Shown one piece after another: positions 24,031-33,056 of a stretch of 64,000 bases of DNA. The position numbers and the translations under genes were made by a program. Location of the stretch: the NCBI RefSeq assembly GCF_024137965.1, contig NZ_CP099975.1:806001-870000 (forward strand), given 5' to 3'. Each line of letters starts with the position of its first letter. Position 1 is the first letter of the stretch. This DNA is from Halomonas sp. Y3 (GTDB taxonomy: Bacteria; Pseudomonadota; Gammaproteobacteria; Pseudomonadales; Halomonadaceae). The notes under the pieces are model-generated. The model did not search any database, was not told the DNA's origin, and saw only the letters and a program-made list of their open reading frames with translations.

Positions 24031-24171
24031 GCTCGGTTCTCCTGTGGCGGGGCGGGGTGGCCACGCTCTGACATTGATTCGCTCGGGAAAGTGCCTTTAA
24101 ATCCCAAGGACCTTCTTGCCGCAGCGCAGTGCGCGCCGGCGGCCACACGCCCTATTCTTCCGGGAGATTAC

Positions 24172-24420
24172 ATGGCTCTGCAACCCGACGACCGGCTGGA
24201 TGTGCGCGGCCTGCCCTGTCCGCTGCCGCTGCTCAAGGCCAAGCAGGCGCTGGCGCGGCTGGCACCGGGCCAGCTGCTCGAGGTGATGGCCACCGACGCG
24301 GGCTCCTGGCACGACTTCGAGACCTTCATCAGCCAGAGTCCGCACGAGATGCCGGCTCGCGAGGAGCGCGGCGACGTCTACCACTACTGGATCCGCAAGG
24401 GCGGGGAGAGCGCGCCATGA
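24172..24420 (+). CDS. TusA-family sulfurtransferase-like protein
   Basis: The 82-residue protein has the TusA signature CPLPLLKAK with the conserved CPxP near residue 16. TusA proteins relay sulfur for thiolation or sulfur metabolism. ATG 24172 is used; the frame is open far upstream over bepA sequence, which is an antisense shadow. GGGAGATT precedes the start. It overlaps the permease gene by ATGA, a conserved pairing in gammaproteobacteria. Whether it is TusA proper or a paralogue cannot be decided here. Confidence 0.85.
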   Translation: MALQPDDRLDVRGLPCPLPLLKAKQALARLAPGQLLEVMATDAGSWHDFETFISQSPHEMPAREERGDVYHYWIRKGGESAP

Positions 24421-25517
24421 CCCTGCGCTCCGTCTTCAAGAGCTGGATCGACCACTACTTCTCCGATGAGGAGGCGGTGATCCTGCTGGTGGTGCTGGTG
24501 CTCGGCTTCGCCGCGGTCATCCTCTTCGGCCGCATGCTGGCCCCCTTCCTGACCGCCCTGGTCATCGCCTTCCTGCTCCAGGGCGCGGTGAGCTGGCTGG
24601 AGCGGCGCCATATGCCGCACCTGCTGGCGGTCACCCTGGTGTTCCTGGGCTTCATCGGCATGCTGCTGACGCTGGCCTTTATCCTGATGCCGCTGATCTG
24701 GAACCAGCTGGTGGGGCTGGTGCAGGAGACGCCGCGGATGTTTGCCAGCGGCCAGCAGCTCCTCGACGATCTCCAGGAGCGCTATCCCCACCTGATCACT
24801 CCGGACCAGATCCAGAACTGGATCGCCGTGGCCGGTCGCGAAATGACCCAGTTCGGGCAGCGCGCCCTGACCCTGTCGCTGGCGTCGCTTGGCAATGTGC
24901 TGTCGCTGATCATCTACCTGGTGCTGGTGCCGATTCTGGTCTTCTTCCTGCTCAAGGATCGCGAGACCCTGGTGGGCTTCACCCTGTCGCTGCTGCCCCA
25001 GAAGCGTACCCTGATGACCCGCATCTGGCACGAGATGGACGATCAGATCGCCAACTATGTGCGCGGCAAGTTTATCGAGATCATTATCGTCGGCACCGTC
25101 TCCTTCCTGACCTTCGCCTTCTTCGGCCTGCCCTACTCGGCGCTGCTGGCGGTGCTGGTGGGCTTCTCGGTGCTGGTGCCCTATATCGGCGCGGCGGTGG
25201 CGACCCTGCCGGTGGCGGCGGTGGCGGGCTTCCACTTCGGCATGACCAGCGAGTTCGCCTACGTGCTGATCGCCTACGGCATCATCCAGGCACTTGACGG
25301 CAACGTGCTGGTGCCGATTCTCTTCTCCGAGGCGGTCAACCTGCATCCGGTGTCGATCATCGTGGCGGTGCTCTTCTTCGGGGGGATCTGGGGCTTCTGG
25401 GGGATCTTCTTCGCCATCCCCCTGGCGACCCTGCTCAAGGCGCTGGTCTACGCCTGGCCGCGAGGCATCCAGCAGCACAAGCGCGAGGAGGCCGCCGAGG
25501 CCCTGGCTGAGAAGTGA
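24417..25517 (+). CDS. perM: PerM/AI-2E-family inner membrane permease
   Basis: The 366-residue protein has about eight predicted membrane segments in the AI-2E exporter pattern: two or three near the N-terminus, a soluble stretch (about 90-150), then a hydrophobic C-terminal block with PYIGAAVATLPVAAV. The substrate is unknown in most members. ATG 24417 overlaps tusA-like by four bases, so they are co-translated. A bidirectional terminator separates it from bcp. Confidence 0.85.
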   Translation: MTLRSVFKSWIDHYFSDEEAVILLVVLVLGFAAVILFGRMLAPFLTALVIAFLLQGAVSWLERRHMPHLLAVTLVFLGFIGMLLTLAFILMPLIWNQLVGLVQETPRMFASGQQLLDDLQERYPHLITPDQIQNWIAVAGREMTQFGQRALTLSLASLGNVLSLIIYLVLVPILVFFLLKDRETLVGFTLSLLPQKRTLMTRIWHEMDDQIANYVRGKFIEIIIVGTVSFLTFAFFGLPYSALLAVLVGFSVLVPYIGAAVATLPVAAVAGFHFGMTSEFAYVLIAYGIIQALDGNVLVPILFSEAVNLHPVSIIVAVLFFGGIWGFWGIFFAIPLATLLKALVYAWPRGIQQHKREEAAEALAEK

Positions 25518-25531
25518 GGTCGGCCGAGCCG

Positions 25532-25552
25532 ACGGGGCCCGCCGGGCCCCGT
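25532..25552 (+). terminator. Bidirectional terminator between perM and bcp
   Basis: ACGGGGCCC-GCC-GGGCCCCGT is a perfect 9-bp stem with 3-base loop between two convergent genes. The U-run is weak (TTCT). Confidence 0.65.
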
Positions 25553-25565
25553 TCTCCAGCTCCTC

Positions 25566-26054
25566 TCAGGCGTCGTTCGGGGTGCCGTCATGCAGCGCCT
25601 GTGCCGCCTCCAGCACCTCCTGGGCGTGGCCCGGCACCTTGACCCCGCGCCACTCCCGGGCGAGCCTGCCCTCGGCGTCGATCAGGAAGGTGCTGCGCTC
25701 GATGCCCAGGTGCTCCTTGCCGTACATCTTCTTGAGCTTGATGACGTCGAAGAGGCCGCACACCGTCTCGTCCTTGTCGGAGATCAGCGCGAAGTTGAAG
25801 GCCTGCTTGGCCTTGAAGTTCTCCTGGGCGCGGATGCCGTCCCGGGAGACACCCAGGATCACGGTGTTGGCGGCATCGAAGGCCGCCTTGCGGTCGCGGA
25901 AGTCGCCCCCTTCGGTGGTGCACCCCGGGGTGCTGGCCTTGGGGTAGAAGTAGACCACCACCTGCCGGCCCTTGAGCTCGGAGAGCGTCACGGTGGTGTC
26001 GCCGGTAGCGGTGGCGGTGAAGTCGGGAACCGGCTGGCCGATGCTGAGGGTCAT
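25566..26054 (-). CDS. bcp: Thioredoxin-dependent peroxiredoxin Bcp/PrxQ
   Basis: The 162-residue AhpC/TSA-family protein reduces peroxides in the cytoplasm. The peroxidatic Cys is in STPGCT near residue 46. The resolving Cys found five residues later in E. coli Bcp is replaced by Gly (CTTEGG), so it is an atypical single-Cys form unless another partner thiol is used. The true start is ATG 26054 (MTLSIGQPV), not the longer open frame. A near-consensus promoter lies directly upstream. Confidence 0.92.
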   Translation of the reverse strand: MTLSIGQPVPDFTATATGDTTVTLSELKGRQVVVYFYPKASTPGCTTEGGDFRDRKAAFDAANTVILGVSRDGIRAQENFKAKQAFNFALISDKDETVCGLFDVIKLKKMYGKEHLGIERSTFLIDAEGRLAREWRGVKVPGHAQEVLEAAQALHDGTPNDA

Positions 26055-26085
26055 GGGAATCTCCTGCGGGTGGGTTGGGGAGTCG

Positions 26086-26114
26086 ATTACACGCAAGCGC
26101 CGCGGCGCTGTCAA
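26086..26114 (-). promoter_or_regulatory. bcp promoter with palindrome in the spacer
   Basis: On the minus strand TTGACA (26114-26109) and TGTAAT (26091-26086) are 17 bp apart. The spacer contains the perfect palindrome AGCGCCGCGGCGCT (26096-26109) between the two hexamers, a position suited to a repressor or MerR-like regulator. Confidence 0.75.
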
Positions 26115-26195
26115 AGTGGCGCGCCTCGCTGTACAGGCTCCCGCCGCCTGAGTACCATTTGACCCTTGATGCGGGCCGTGGGCCCAGCCCCCTGC

Positions 26196-26217
26196 CGACC
26201 CGGTGGCCACCGGGTCG
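26196..26217 (+). promoter_or_regulatory. 22-bp perfect palindrome upstream of dapA
   Basis: CGACCCGGTGG (26196-26206) and its exact reverse complement (26207-26217) abut without a loop, 34 bases before the dapA ATG. Lack of a spacer favours a protein operator or a cruciform over an RNA hairpin with a stable loop. TTGACC at 26159-26164 is a possible -35 without a clear -10. Confidence 0.55.
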
Positions 26218-26250
26218 AGGCGCAGCCGTTGAATCGAGAGGATAGAGAGG

Positions 26251-27135
26251 ATGATCACGGGAAGCATCGTCGCCCTGGCGACGCCGATGAAGACCAATGG
26301 CGACATCGACTGGGAGGCGCTGCGTCGGCTGGTGAACTTCCACCTCGACAACGGTACCGATGGCATCGTCGCCGCCGGCACCACCGGCGAGCCCACCACC
26401 ATGTCCTTTGCCGAGCACTTCGACGTGATTCGCGCCGTGGTGGAAGAGGTAGACGGCCGGATTCCGGTGATCGCCGGTACCGGCGCCAACGCCACCTCCG
26501 AGGCGGTGGAGCTGGCGCGCTATGCCAGCGAGGTGGGGGCCGACTACTGCCTGTCGGTCTGCCCCTACTACAACAAGCCGACCCAGGAGGGGCTCTACCG
26601 CCACTTCAAGGCGGTGGCCGAGGGCAGCAAGCTGCCGGTGATCCTCTACAACGTGCCCGGCCGGACCTGCTCGGATCTCTACAACGAGACGGTGCTACGC
26701 CTGGCCGAGGTGGACAACATCATCGGCCTCAAGGACGCCACCGGCAACCTGGAGCGCGCCGAAGACCTGATTGCACGGCTCAAGGGCAGCGACTTCATGC
26801 TCTACTCCGGCGATGACGGTACCGCCTGCGACTTCATGCTGATGGGCGGCCACGGCGATATCTCGGTGACCGCCAACGTGGCCCCCAGGGCCATGCACGA
26901 CCTCTGTGCCGCGGCGGTGGCCGGCGATACCGACCGCGCCCATCAGCTCAACACCCGCCTGATGCCGCTGCACACCAACCTGGGGATCGAGTCCAACCCG
27001 ATTCCGGTCAAGTGGGCGCTCTATCGCATGGGGCTGATCGAGCCGGGCATCCGTTTGCCGCTCACCTGGCTCTCGGAGAAGTACCACTCCACGATCAGCG
27101 AGGCCCTGCAGCTGGCCGGCGTGATCGAGGAGTGA
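26251..27135 (+). CDS. dapA: 4-hydroxy-tetrahydrodipicolinate synthase
   Basis: The 294-residue DapA condenses pyruvate and aspartate semialdehyde, the first committed step to diaminopimelate and lysine. Typical motifs are GTTGEPTTM, the Tyr near 133 in NVPGRT context, and the Schiff-base Lys in GLKDATGN near residue 161. Length and motifs are normal. It heads the cluster dapA-bamC-MBL-purC conserved in related bacteria. GAGAGGA lies 8 bases before ATG. Confidence 0.97.
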   Translation: MITGSIVALATPMKTNGDIDWEALRRLVNFHLDNGTDGIVAAGTTGEPTTMSFAEHFDVIRAVVEEVDGRIPVIAGTGANATSEAVELARYASEVGADYCLSVCPYYNKPTQEGLYRHFKAVAEGSKLPVILYNVPGRTCSDLYNETVLRLAEVDNIIGLKDATGNLERAEDLIARLKGSDFMLYSGDDGTACDFMLMGGHGDISVTANVAPRAMHDLCAAAVAGDTDRAHQLNTRLMPLHTNLGIESNPIPVKWALYRMGLIEPGIRLPLTWLSEKYHSTISEALQLAGVIEE

Positions 27136-27181
27136 TCCTCGCCGTGCCGGACCATTGCCGTGGCGGAACCTGGAGAACTGG

Positions 27182-28162
27182 ATGCAAGGTGGACGCATGA
27201 ACTCTGCGCTGAAATGGCTGCCGCTGGTAGCGGCCCTCGCTCTGGCGGGCTGTGCCCGCGACAGCGGCTACTACCACGACCGCAACGTCGACTACGCCGA
27301 GGCGCGTACCGCCCCGGCCCTGACCCTGCCCGAGACCCGGGACCCGCAGCGCTACCGCGATGCCATGCCGGTGCCCCAGGCGGCCGGTGATTTCCAGGCC
27401 CCCGACGGTCGCTTCCGGGCACCGAGCCCCCAGGCCCTGGGCGCCGGTCGCGCGGTGGAACGCGACTTCGTCGAGCGTCGTGCCATCGGCCAGGACGCCT
27501 GGCTGGTGGTGGGCGCCGACCCGGGCAGCGTCTGGCCCCAGCTCGAGGATTTCGCCCGCAGCCGCGGCCTTGGCGTCATGGCCAGCGACTCCTCCCGTGG
27601 AGTGATCGAGACCCAGCAGGCGCGCTTGAGCGTGCGCCAGGGGTTGCGCGCCGGCGACAGCGAGGTGCGCTGCGACCAGAACGGCAGTCCGGTAGGCGCC
27701 TGCCTGGACGCCCTGGAACAGCACTTCGGGGCGCGCAGCGCCACCGCCAGCGCCTCGTCGCTGGCCGCCCAGCGCCTGGCCGGCGAGGCGCGCCTGAGCC
27801 TGACCCAGCGCGGCGACGAGTGGCTGGTGGAGATTCCGTTGGACATCGACCGCACCTGGGCCGAGCTCGACCACCAGCTGCGCCAGGACTTCACCGTGGA
27901 GGAGCGCCGCGAGCTGCTGGAGAGCGACCCGGCGGGCCGCGCCTTTCTGATCAGCTACATGACGGTGACCGAGCGCAACCGCAATCCGCTGCAGGTCGTC
28001 TTCAGCGCCGACGTGCGCCAGATGCATCAGCAGATCCGCCTGGTACTGGAGTCCGAGGGTCCCCGTCAGACCGTGCTGCGCGCCGAGAACGCCAGCGAGC
28101 GCGGCTTCAGCCCCGAGGATCAGCGCGAGCTGCTCGAGCGGGTGGCGGGCCTGCTGCGCTGA
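27182..28162 (+). CDS. bamC: Outer membrane assembly lipoprotein BamC
   Basis: The N-terminus has a lipoprotein signal with lipobox LALAGC, so the mature protein starts at Cys and is anchored in the outer membrane. The rest matches NlpB/BamC (about 320 residues), a BAM complex subunit. ATG 27182 has GGAG 6 bases upstream and is preferred; ATG 27197 is possible and gives the same mature protein. The stop shares one base with the next gene. Confidence 0.88.
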   Translation: MQGGRMNSALKWLPLVAALALAGCARDSGYYHDRNVDYAEARTAPALTLPETRDPQRYRDAMPVPQAAGDFQAPDGRFRAPSPQALGAGRAVERDFVERRAIGQDAWLVVGADPGSVWPQLEDFARSRGLGVMASDSSRGVIETQQARLSVRQGLRAGDSEVRCDQNGSPVGACLDALEQHFGARSATASASSLAAQRLAGEARLSLTQRGDEWLVEIPLDIDRTWAELDHQLRQDFTVEERRELLESDPAGRAFLISYMTVTERNRNPLQVVFSADVRQMHQQIRLVLESEGPRQTVLRAENASERGFSPEDQRELLERVAGLLR

Positions 28163-28950
28163 TGACGGCAGGGCAGGCGGCGGGGAGGCTGCGGTTTGCC
28201 TCCCTGGGCAGCGGCAGCAAGGGCAACGCGACCCTGGTCAGCGACGGCGAGACCTGCCTGCTGGTGGACTGCGGCTTCGGCCTGCGCGAGGCGGAGCGTC
28301 GCCTGGCCGACCTCGGCCTGCATCCTCGCCAGCTCGACGGCCTGCTGGTGACCCACGAGCACGGCGACCATATTCGCGGGGTGGGTCCCCTGGCGCGCCG
28401 CCATGGCATCCCGGTGTGGCTGACCCCCGGCACCTGGGCCTCGGGCCGCCTGGGCGAGCTGCCGGATCGCCGCTGGATCACTCCCCAGCGGCGCTTTGCC
28501 GTGAAGGGGCTCACCATCGACCCGGTCACCGTGCCTCACGACGCCCGGGAGCCGGTGCAGTTCCGCGTTCGCGGGGGAGAGCGCAGCCTCGGGATCCTCA
28601 CCGACCTGGGGCACCCCACCGCGCACGTGGCCGAGGCCTTCGCCGGCTGCGACGCCCTGGTGCTGGAGTGCAACCATGACCTGCAGATGCTCGCCGAGGG
28701 CCCCTATCCGCCGCGGCTCAAGCGCCGGGTAGGCGGCGACTGGGGGCACCTGGCCAACGGCCAGGCGGCCGCCCTGCTGCCGCGCCTGGGGCTCGACCGC
28801 CTGCAGCGCATCGTCTGTGCCCATCTGTCGGAGCACAACAACCGCCCCGAGCTGGCCCTGGAGACCCTGGTGCCCCTGCTCGACGGCGACGATTCACGGC
28901 TCGACGTCTCCTGCCAGGAGGCGGGCCTGGCGTGGCAGGCCATTGCCTGA
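28162..28950 (+). CDS. Metallo-beta-lactamase fold hydrolase (YycJ/WalJ-like)
   Basis: The 262-residue protein shows the MBL zinc motif [10 protein letters not shown] (HxHxDH) near residue 57 and further metal ligands at LECNHD. Related proteins are DNA-processing or housekeeping nucleases of uncertain role. ATG 28162 overlaps the bamC stop (TGATG); the longer frame to 27820 lies within bamC and is a shadow. It sits between bamC and purC as in Pseudomonas. Confidence 0.88.
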   Translation: MTAGQAAGRLRFASLGSGSKGNATLVSDGETCLLVDCGFGLREAERRLADLGLHPRQLDGLLVTHEHGDHIRGVGPLARRHGIPVWLTPGTWASGRLGELPDRRWITPQRRFAVKGLTIDPVTVPHDAREPVQFRVRGGERSLGILTDLGHPTAHVAEAFAGCDALVLECNHDLQMLAEGPYPPRLKRRVGGDWGHLANGQAAALLPRLGLDRLQRIVCAHLSEHNNRPELALETLVPLLDGDDSRLDVSCQEAGLAWQAIA

Positions 28951-28973
28951 CCCGATCAACCCTTATCTCTCCC

Positions 28974-28989
28974 AAGCCTCCGGAGGCTT
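28974..28989 (+). promoter_or_regulatory. Palindrome over the purC ribosome site
   Basis: AAGCCTCCGGAGGCTT is a perfect 16-bp palindrome that contains the GGAGG ribosome site and ends 2 bases before the purC ATG. As RNA it can form a 6-bp hairpin hiding the site, suggesting translational control or an overlapping operator. Confidence 0.5.
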
Positions 28990-28991
28990 TC

Positions 28992-29705
28992 ATGGAAAAG
29001 CGTCAAGAACTCTACGCCGGCAAGGCCAAGTCGGTCTTCGCCACCGACGACCCGGACCTGCTGGTCCTTCACTTTCGCGATGACACCAGCGCCTTCGACG
29101 GCGAGCGCATGGAGTCCCTGGCGCGCAAGGGCATGGTCAACAACTGCTTCAACGCCTTCATCATGGAGAAGCTGGCGGCGGCCGGAGTGCCCACACACTT
29201 CGTCAAGCGCCTCTCCGCCGAGGAGAGCCTGGTGAAGCGCCTCGAGATGATCCCGGTGGAGTGCGTGGTGCGCAATATCGCCGCCGGCGGCCTGGTCAAG
29301 CGCCTGGGCGTCAGCGAGGGGGAGGCCCTGACTCCGCCCACCTTCGAGCTGTTCCTGAAGAACGACGCCCTGCACGACCCCATGATCAACGAGTCCCTGG
29401 CCGAGACCTTCGGCTGGGCCACCCCCGAGCAGCTCGCCGAGATGAAGGCGCTCACCTTCAGGGTCAACGAGGTGCTCAAGGCGCTGTTCGCCGACGGCGG
29501 CCTGCTACTGGTGGACTACAAGCTGGAGTTCGGCCTCTTCAAGGGCGAGATCGTGCTGGGCGACGAGTTCTCCCCGGACGGCTGCCGGCTGTGGGACGCC
29601 GAGACCCGGGAGAAGCTCGACAAGGACCGCTTCCGCCAGGGGCTGGGCGGCGTCATCGAGGCCTACGAGGAGGTCGGCCGCCGCATCGGCGTCACCTTCG
29701 ACTGA
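28992..29705 (+). CDS. purC: SAICAR synthetase
   Basis: The 237-residue PurC adds aspartate to CAIR in purine synthesis using ATP. Motifs include [10 protein letters not shown] at the N-terminus and VDYKLEFG near residue 178. ATG 28992 is used in preference to an open extension to 28932, because family members start at MEKRQEL-like sequence and GGAGG lies 5 bases upstream. A terminator follows, shared with trmO. Confidence 0.96.
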   Translation: MEKRQELYAGKAKSVFATDDPDLLVLHFRDDTSAFDGERMESLARKGMVNNCFNAFIMEKLAAAGVPTHFVKRLSAEESLVKRLEMIPVECVVRNIAAGGLVKRLGVSEGEALTPPTFELFLKNDALHDPMINESLAETFGWATPEQLAEMKALTFRVNEVLKALFADGGLLLVDYKLEFGLFKGEIVLGDEFSPDGCRLWDAETREKLDKDRFRQGLGGVIEAYEEVGRRIGVTFD

Positions 29706-29728
29706 GGCCGCTGCCTCTGGTGTCTCGG

Positions 29729-29750
29729 GAAGGGCCCTGCGGGGCCCTTC
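29729..29750 (+). terminator. Terminator between purC and trmO
   Basis: GAAGGGCCC-TGCG-GGGCCCTTC is a 9-bp perfect stem followed by TTGCGT, between two convergent genes; likely bidirectional. Confidence 0.75.
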
Positions 29751-29778
29751 TTGCGTGGGTCGCTCGTACAGGAGCGGT

Positions 29779-30501
29779 TCAGGCGGGAACGATATCGACC
29801 ACGGCCAGGCGTGTGCCGGCCTCGGTTGCCTCGGCGCGAAAGCGCACGTCCACATCGCGCAGGCGCACGCCATAGGTGCGACTCTCGGCGCCTTTCCGGT
29901 AGGCGGGGCGGGGGTCCTGGGCCAGCACCTGAACGATCAGCTCGCGCAGGCTGGCACCCTCGGGACGCTTGGCCAGGGCCGCGGCGGCCTCGTCGTTGAA
30001 CACCACCGCCAGCTGCGGCGGGGCCTCGGGGGCGAAGCCGGCGCGGGCCTCGGGGCGAGACTCCGCCCAGGGCAGGTAGGGCTTGATATCGAGCACCGGG
30101 GTGCCGCTCACCAGGTCGGCGCCGGCGAGCACCAGGCGCACCCCGCGGCGGGTGTCGATCTCGATGAGCTCCACCAGGGAGAGCCCCAGGCGGTTGGGCC
30201 TGTGGGTGCTGCGGCTGGCGAAGACGCCGACCCTGGCGTTGCCGCCGAGGCGCGGCGGACGCACCAGCGGCGTCCAGCGCTCGGGGCTCTGGTGGAAGAC
30301 GAAGGTGAGCCAGAGATGGCTGAAGGCCTCCAGGCCGCGCACCGCCAGGGGGTCGTCGTAGGGCGGGGTCAGTACCAGCCGCGCCCGGGCCGCCGGCGCC
30401 AGGCCAGGCTGGCGGGGAATGCCGAACTTGTCGGGGTAGTCGCTCTCGATGATGCCGATCGGCGACAGCGTGAAGGCGTCGGGGAGAAGGTGTTCGCTCA
30501 T
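29779..30501 (-). CDS. trmO: tRNA (N6-threonylcarbamoyladenosine37-N6)-methyltransferase
   Basis: The 240-residue TrmO/YaeB (TsaA-like) protein has the N-terminal beta-barrel pattern (LSPIGIIES, FGIPRQPG) and the segment FASRSTHRPNRLGLS that binds S-adenosylmethionine. It methylates t6A37 of tRNA-Thr. Length matches E. coli TrmO. tsaB, needed for t6A itself, lies at 38984. Convergent with purC. Confidence 0.93.
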   Translation of the reverse strand: MSEHLLPDAFTLSPIGIIESDYPDKFGIPRQPGLAPAARARLVLTPPYDDPLAVRGLEAFSHLWLTFVFHQSPERWTPLVRPPRLGGNARVGVFASRSTHRPNRLGLSLVELIEIDTRRGVRLVLAGADLVSGTPVLDIKPYLPWAESRPEARAGFAPEAPPQLAVVFNDEAAAALAKRPEGASLRELIVQVLAQDPRPAYRKGAESRTYGVRLRDVDVRFRAEATEAGTRLAVVDIVPA

Positions 30502-30602
30502 GGCCGGATTATGCCCGCCGCAAGACCCGGCGGCGAGGGGATTGGCGCTCGGGGCCGGCTTGTGTAGTCTCCCTGCAACAGTCAGGTTTCGACAGGATTG
30601 CC

Positions 30603-31142
30603 ATGAGCCAGATCGCCAGTGCCTCTTCTGCCGCAGCGCCCCCGCCCCGGGGACCGCGCATCTGCTATCGCCAGGCCCTTTCCCGTGACGCGGCCGACCA
30701 GGCCGAGGTCTTCCACCATGCGGTGATGCAGGGCGCCAGCGCCCACTACAGCGTCGCCGAGCGCGAGGCCTGGGTGGCGGCGCTGCCCCGAGACGCCAGC
30801 GCCTGGGCGGCCCGTCAGGCGCTCTTTACCACCCTGGTGGCCGCCTGCGACGGGCGCTGCGTGGGCTTTCTCGAGCTGGACCTCTCCCGGGGGCGCATCG
30901 AGACCCTCTACGTCTGGCCGTCGCTGGCGCGCCGCGGTATCGGCTCGACCCTGCTGGTCCACGCCGAGCGCCTGCTGCTCGAGCAGGGCCAGGCTCGCGT
31001 GGATATCGAGGCGAGCCTGGTACTGGCGGAGCACCTGGTCCGGCGGGGCTGGCGCGAGATCGGCGTGGAGTGGGTGGAGCGCGGCGGCGAGCGGCTCTGC
31101 CGCAAGCGCCTCGAGAAGCCCCTGGGGCTGGTCGAGACCTGA
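30603..31142 (+). CDS. GNAT family N-acetyltransferase
   Basis: The 179-residue protein has a GNAT fold, with the acetyl-CoA binding segment RRGIGSTLLVHAERLL near residues 103-120 (R-x-x-G-x-G/A pattern). The acceptor is unknown. A Ser/Ala/Pro-rich N-terminal 20 residues precede the domain. It is convergent with nadC, leaving only 18 bases between stops. Confidence 0.85.
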   Translation: MSQIASASSAAAPPPRGPRICYRQALSRDAADQAEVFHHAVMQGASAHYSVAEREAWVAALPRDASAWAARQALFTTLVAACDGRCVGFLELDLSRGRIETLYVWPSLARRGIGSTLLVHAERLLLEQGQARVDIEASLVLAEHLVRRGWREIGVEWVERGGERLCRKRLEKPLGLVET

Positions 31143-31160
31143 GCCCGCCGCTCGCCCGGG

Positions 31161-32087
<927 letters not shown>

Positions 32088-32127
32088 TTATAGGGAATCC
32101 ATCGGGATCACGTCAGGGGAGGGACCC

Positions 32128-32682
32128 ATGCCGATCGAACAGGGGTGGCTCGCGGGTGCGCGCCGCCAGCCGTCGCCCAACTGCGACGAGCGCCCGGCAG
32201 GCGAGGTGTCGCTGCTGGTGCTGCACTCCATCAGCCTGCCGCCGGGGCAGTTCGGCGGCGAGCATATCGAGCGGCTCTTTACCAACTGCCTGGACCCCGA
32301 TGCCCACCCCTTCTTCGCCGAGATCGCCCATCTGCGGGTCTCGGCCCATCTGCTGATTCGTCGCGACGGCGAGTGCGTGCAGTTCGTGCCCTTCCAGCGC
32401 CGCGCCTGGCACGCCGGCCGCTCCCGCTGGTGCGACGGCGAGCGCGAGCGCACGGCCCTCAACGACTTCTCCATCGGCATCGAGCTCGAGGGCGACGAGG
32501 TGAGCCCCTATACCCTGGCCCAGTACCGCGCCCTGGCCGAGGTGACCGCCGAGCTGCTGGCCGCCTGGCCGGCGCTGGACGAAAGCCGCATTACCAGCCA
32601 CGCTCGAGTGGCGCCCCTGCGCAAGAGCGATCCCGGCCCGGCGTTCGACTGGGCCTTCTTTCGTCAGCAGCTGCGGGGGTGA
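32128..32682 (+). CDS. ampD: 1,6-anhydro-N-acetylmuramyl-L-alanine amidase AmpD
   Basis: The 184-residue zinc amidase recycles cytoplasmic anhydromuropeptides. Zinc ligands are visible: His in LVLHSIS, a His in ITSHARVAP and Asp in RKSDPGPAFDW. ATG 32128 (MPIEQGW) fits the family; the frame open to 32029 is upstream non-coding sequence. No ampE follows; aceE is next after a 374-base regulatory gap. Confidence 0.95.
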   Translation: MPIEQGWLAGARRQPSPNCDERPAGEVSLLVLHSISLPPGQFGGEHIERLFTNCLDPDAHPFFAEIAHLRVSAHLLIRRDGECVQFVPFQRRAWHAGRSRWCDGERERTALNDFSIGIELEGDEVSPYTLAQYRALAEVTAELLAAWPALDESRITSHARVAPLRKSDPGPAFDWAFFRQQLRG

Positions 32683-33056
32683 CGCATGAAAGGCTACGCA
32701 CATTGGGAGGCGTTCAGGGTGAGGCGAGACGGCTTTCCAGGGGCGCCGGCATTCATACGGTAGTTTGGCTACAAGGTGCTGTTTCTCCATGCCTCCAGGC
32801 CGGCGTATCTGCCGTAATCCCTTGTGTTGCGTTGCAATATTCGTGTAGTGGAAAATATTTCCAATATGTCTTGAATTGGCAGGGAGCGCGCTTTACGGTA
32901 TCTTCCTGTGAATCAACGGCAGATTGATCGCGTCGTCTTGTAAAACTACTACACAACCCCCGACATGCGGCGTGTATGCCTCTCCACAAGAGAAGGCTCC
33001 ATGCTCCCTGCACTGCGGGGCACACGACACCCCATCGTCATTCGGAGAGACGTCAT
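32683..33056 (+). promoter_or_regulatory. aceE upstream region with palindromes
   Basis: This 374-base gap holds no convincing gene. It is AT-richer in its middle. A perfect palindrome TGGAAA-ATA-TTTCCA lies at 32849-32863. GTGTAGT (32843-32849) and ACTACAC (32948-32954) form a distant inverted pair. TTGAAT (32871-32876) with TACGGT (32894-32899) at 17 bp is a possible promoter just after the palindrome. This probably controls aceEF, with the palindrome as operator. Confidence 0.55.
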
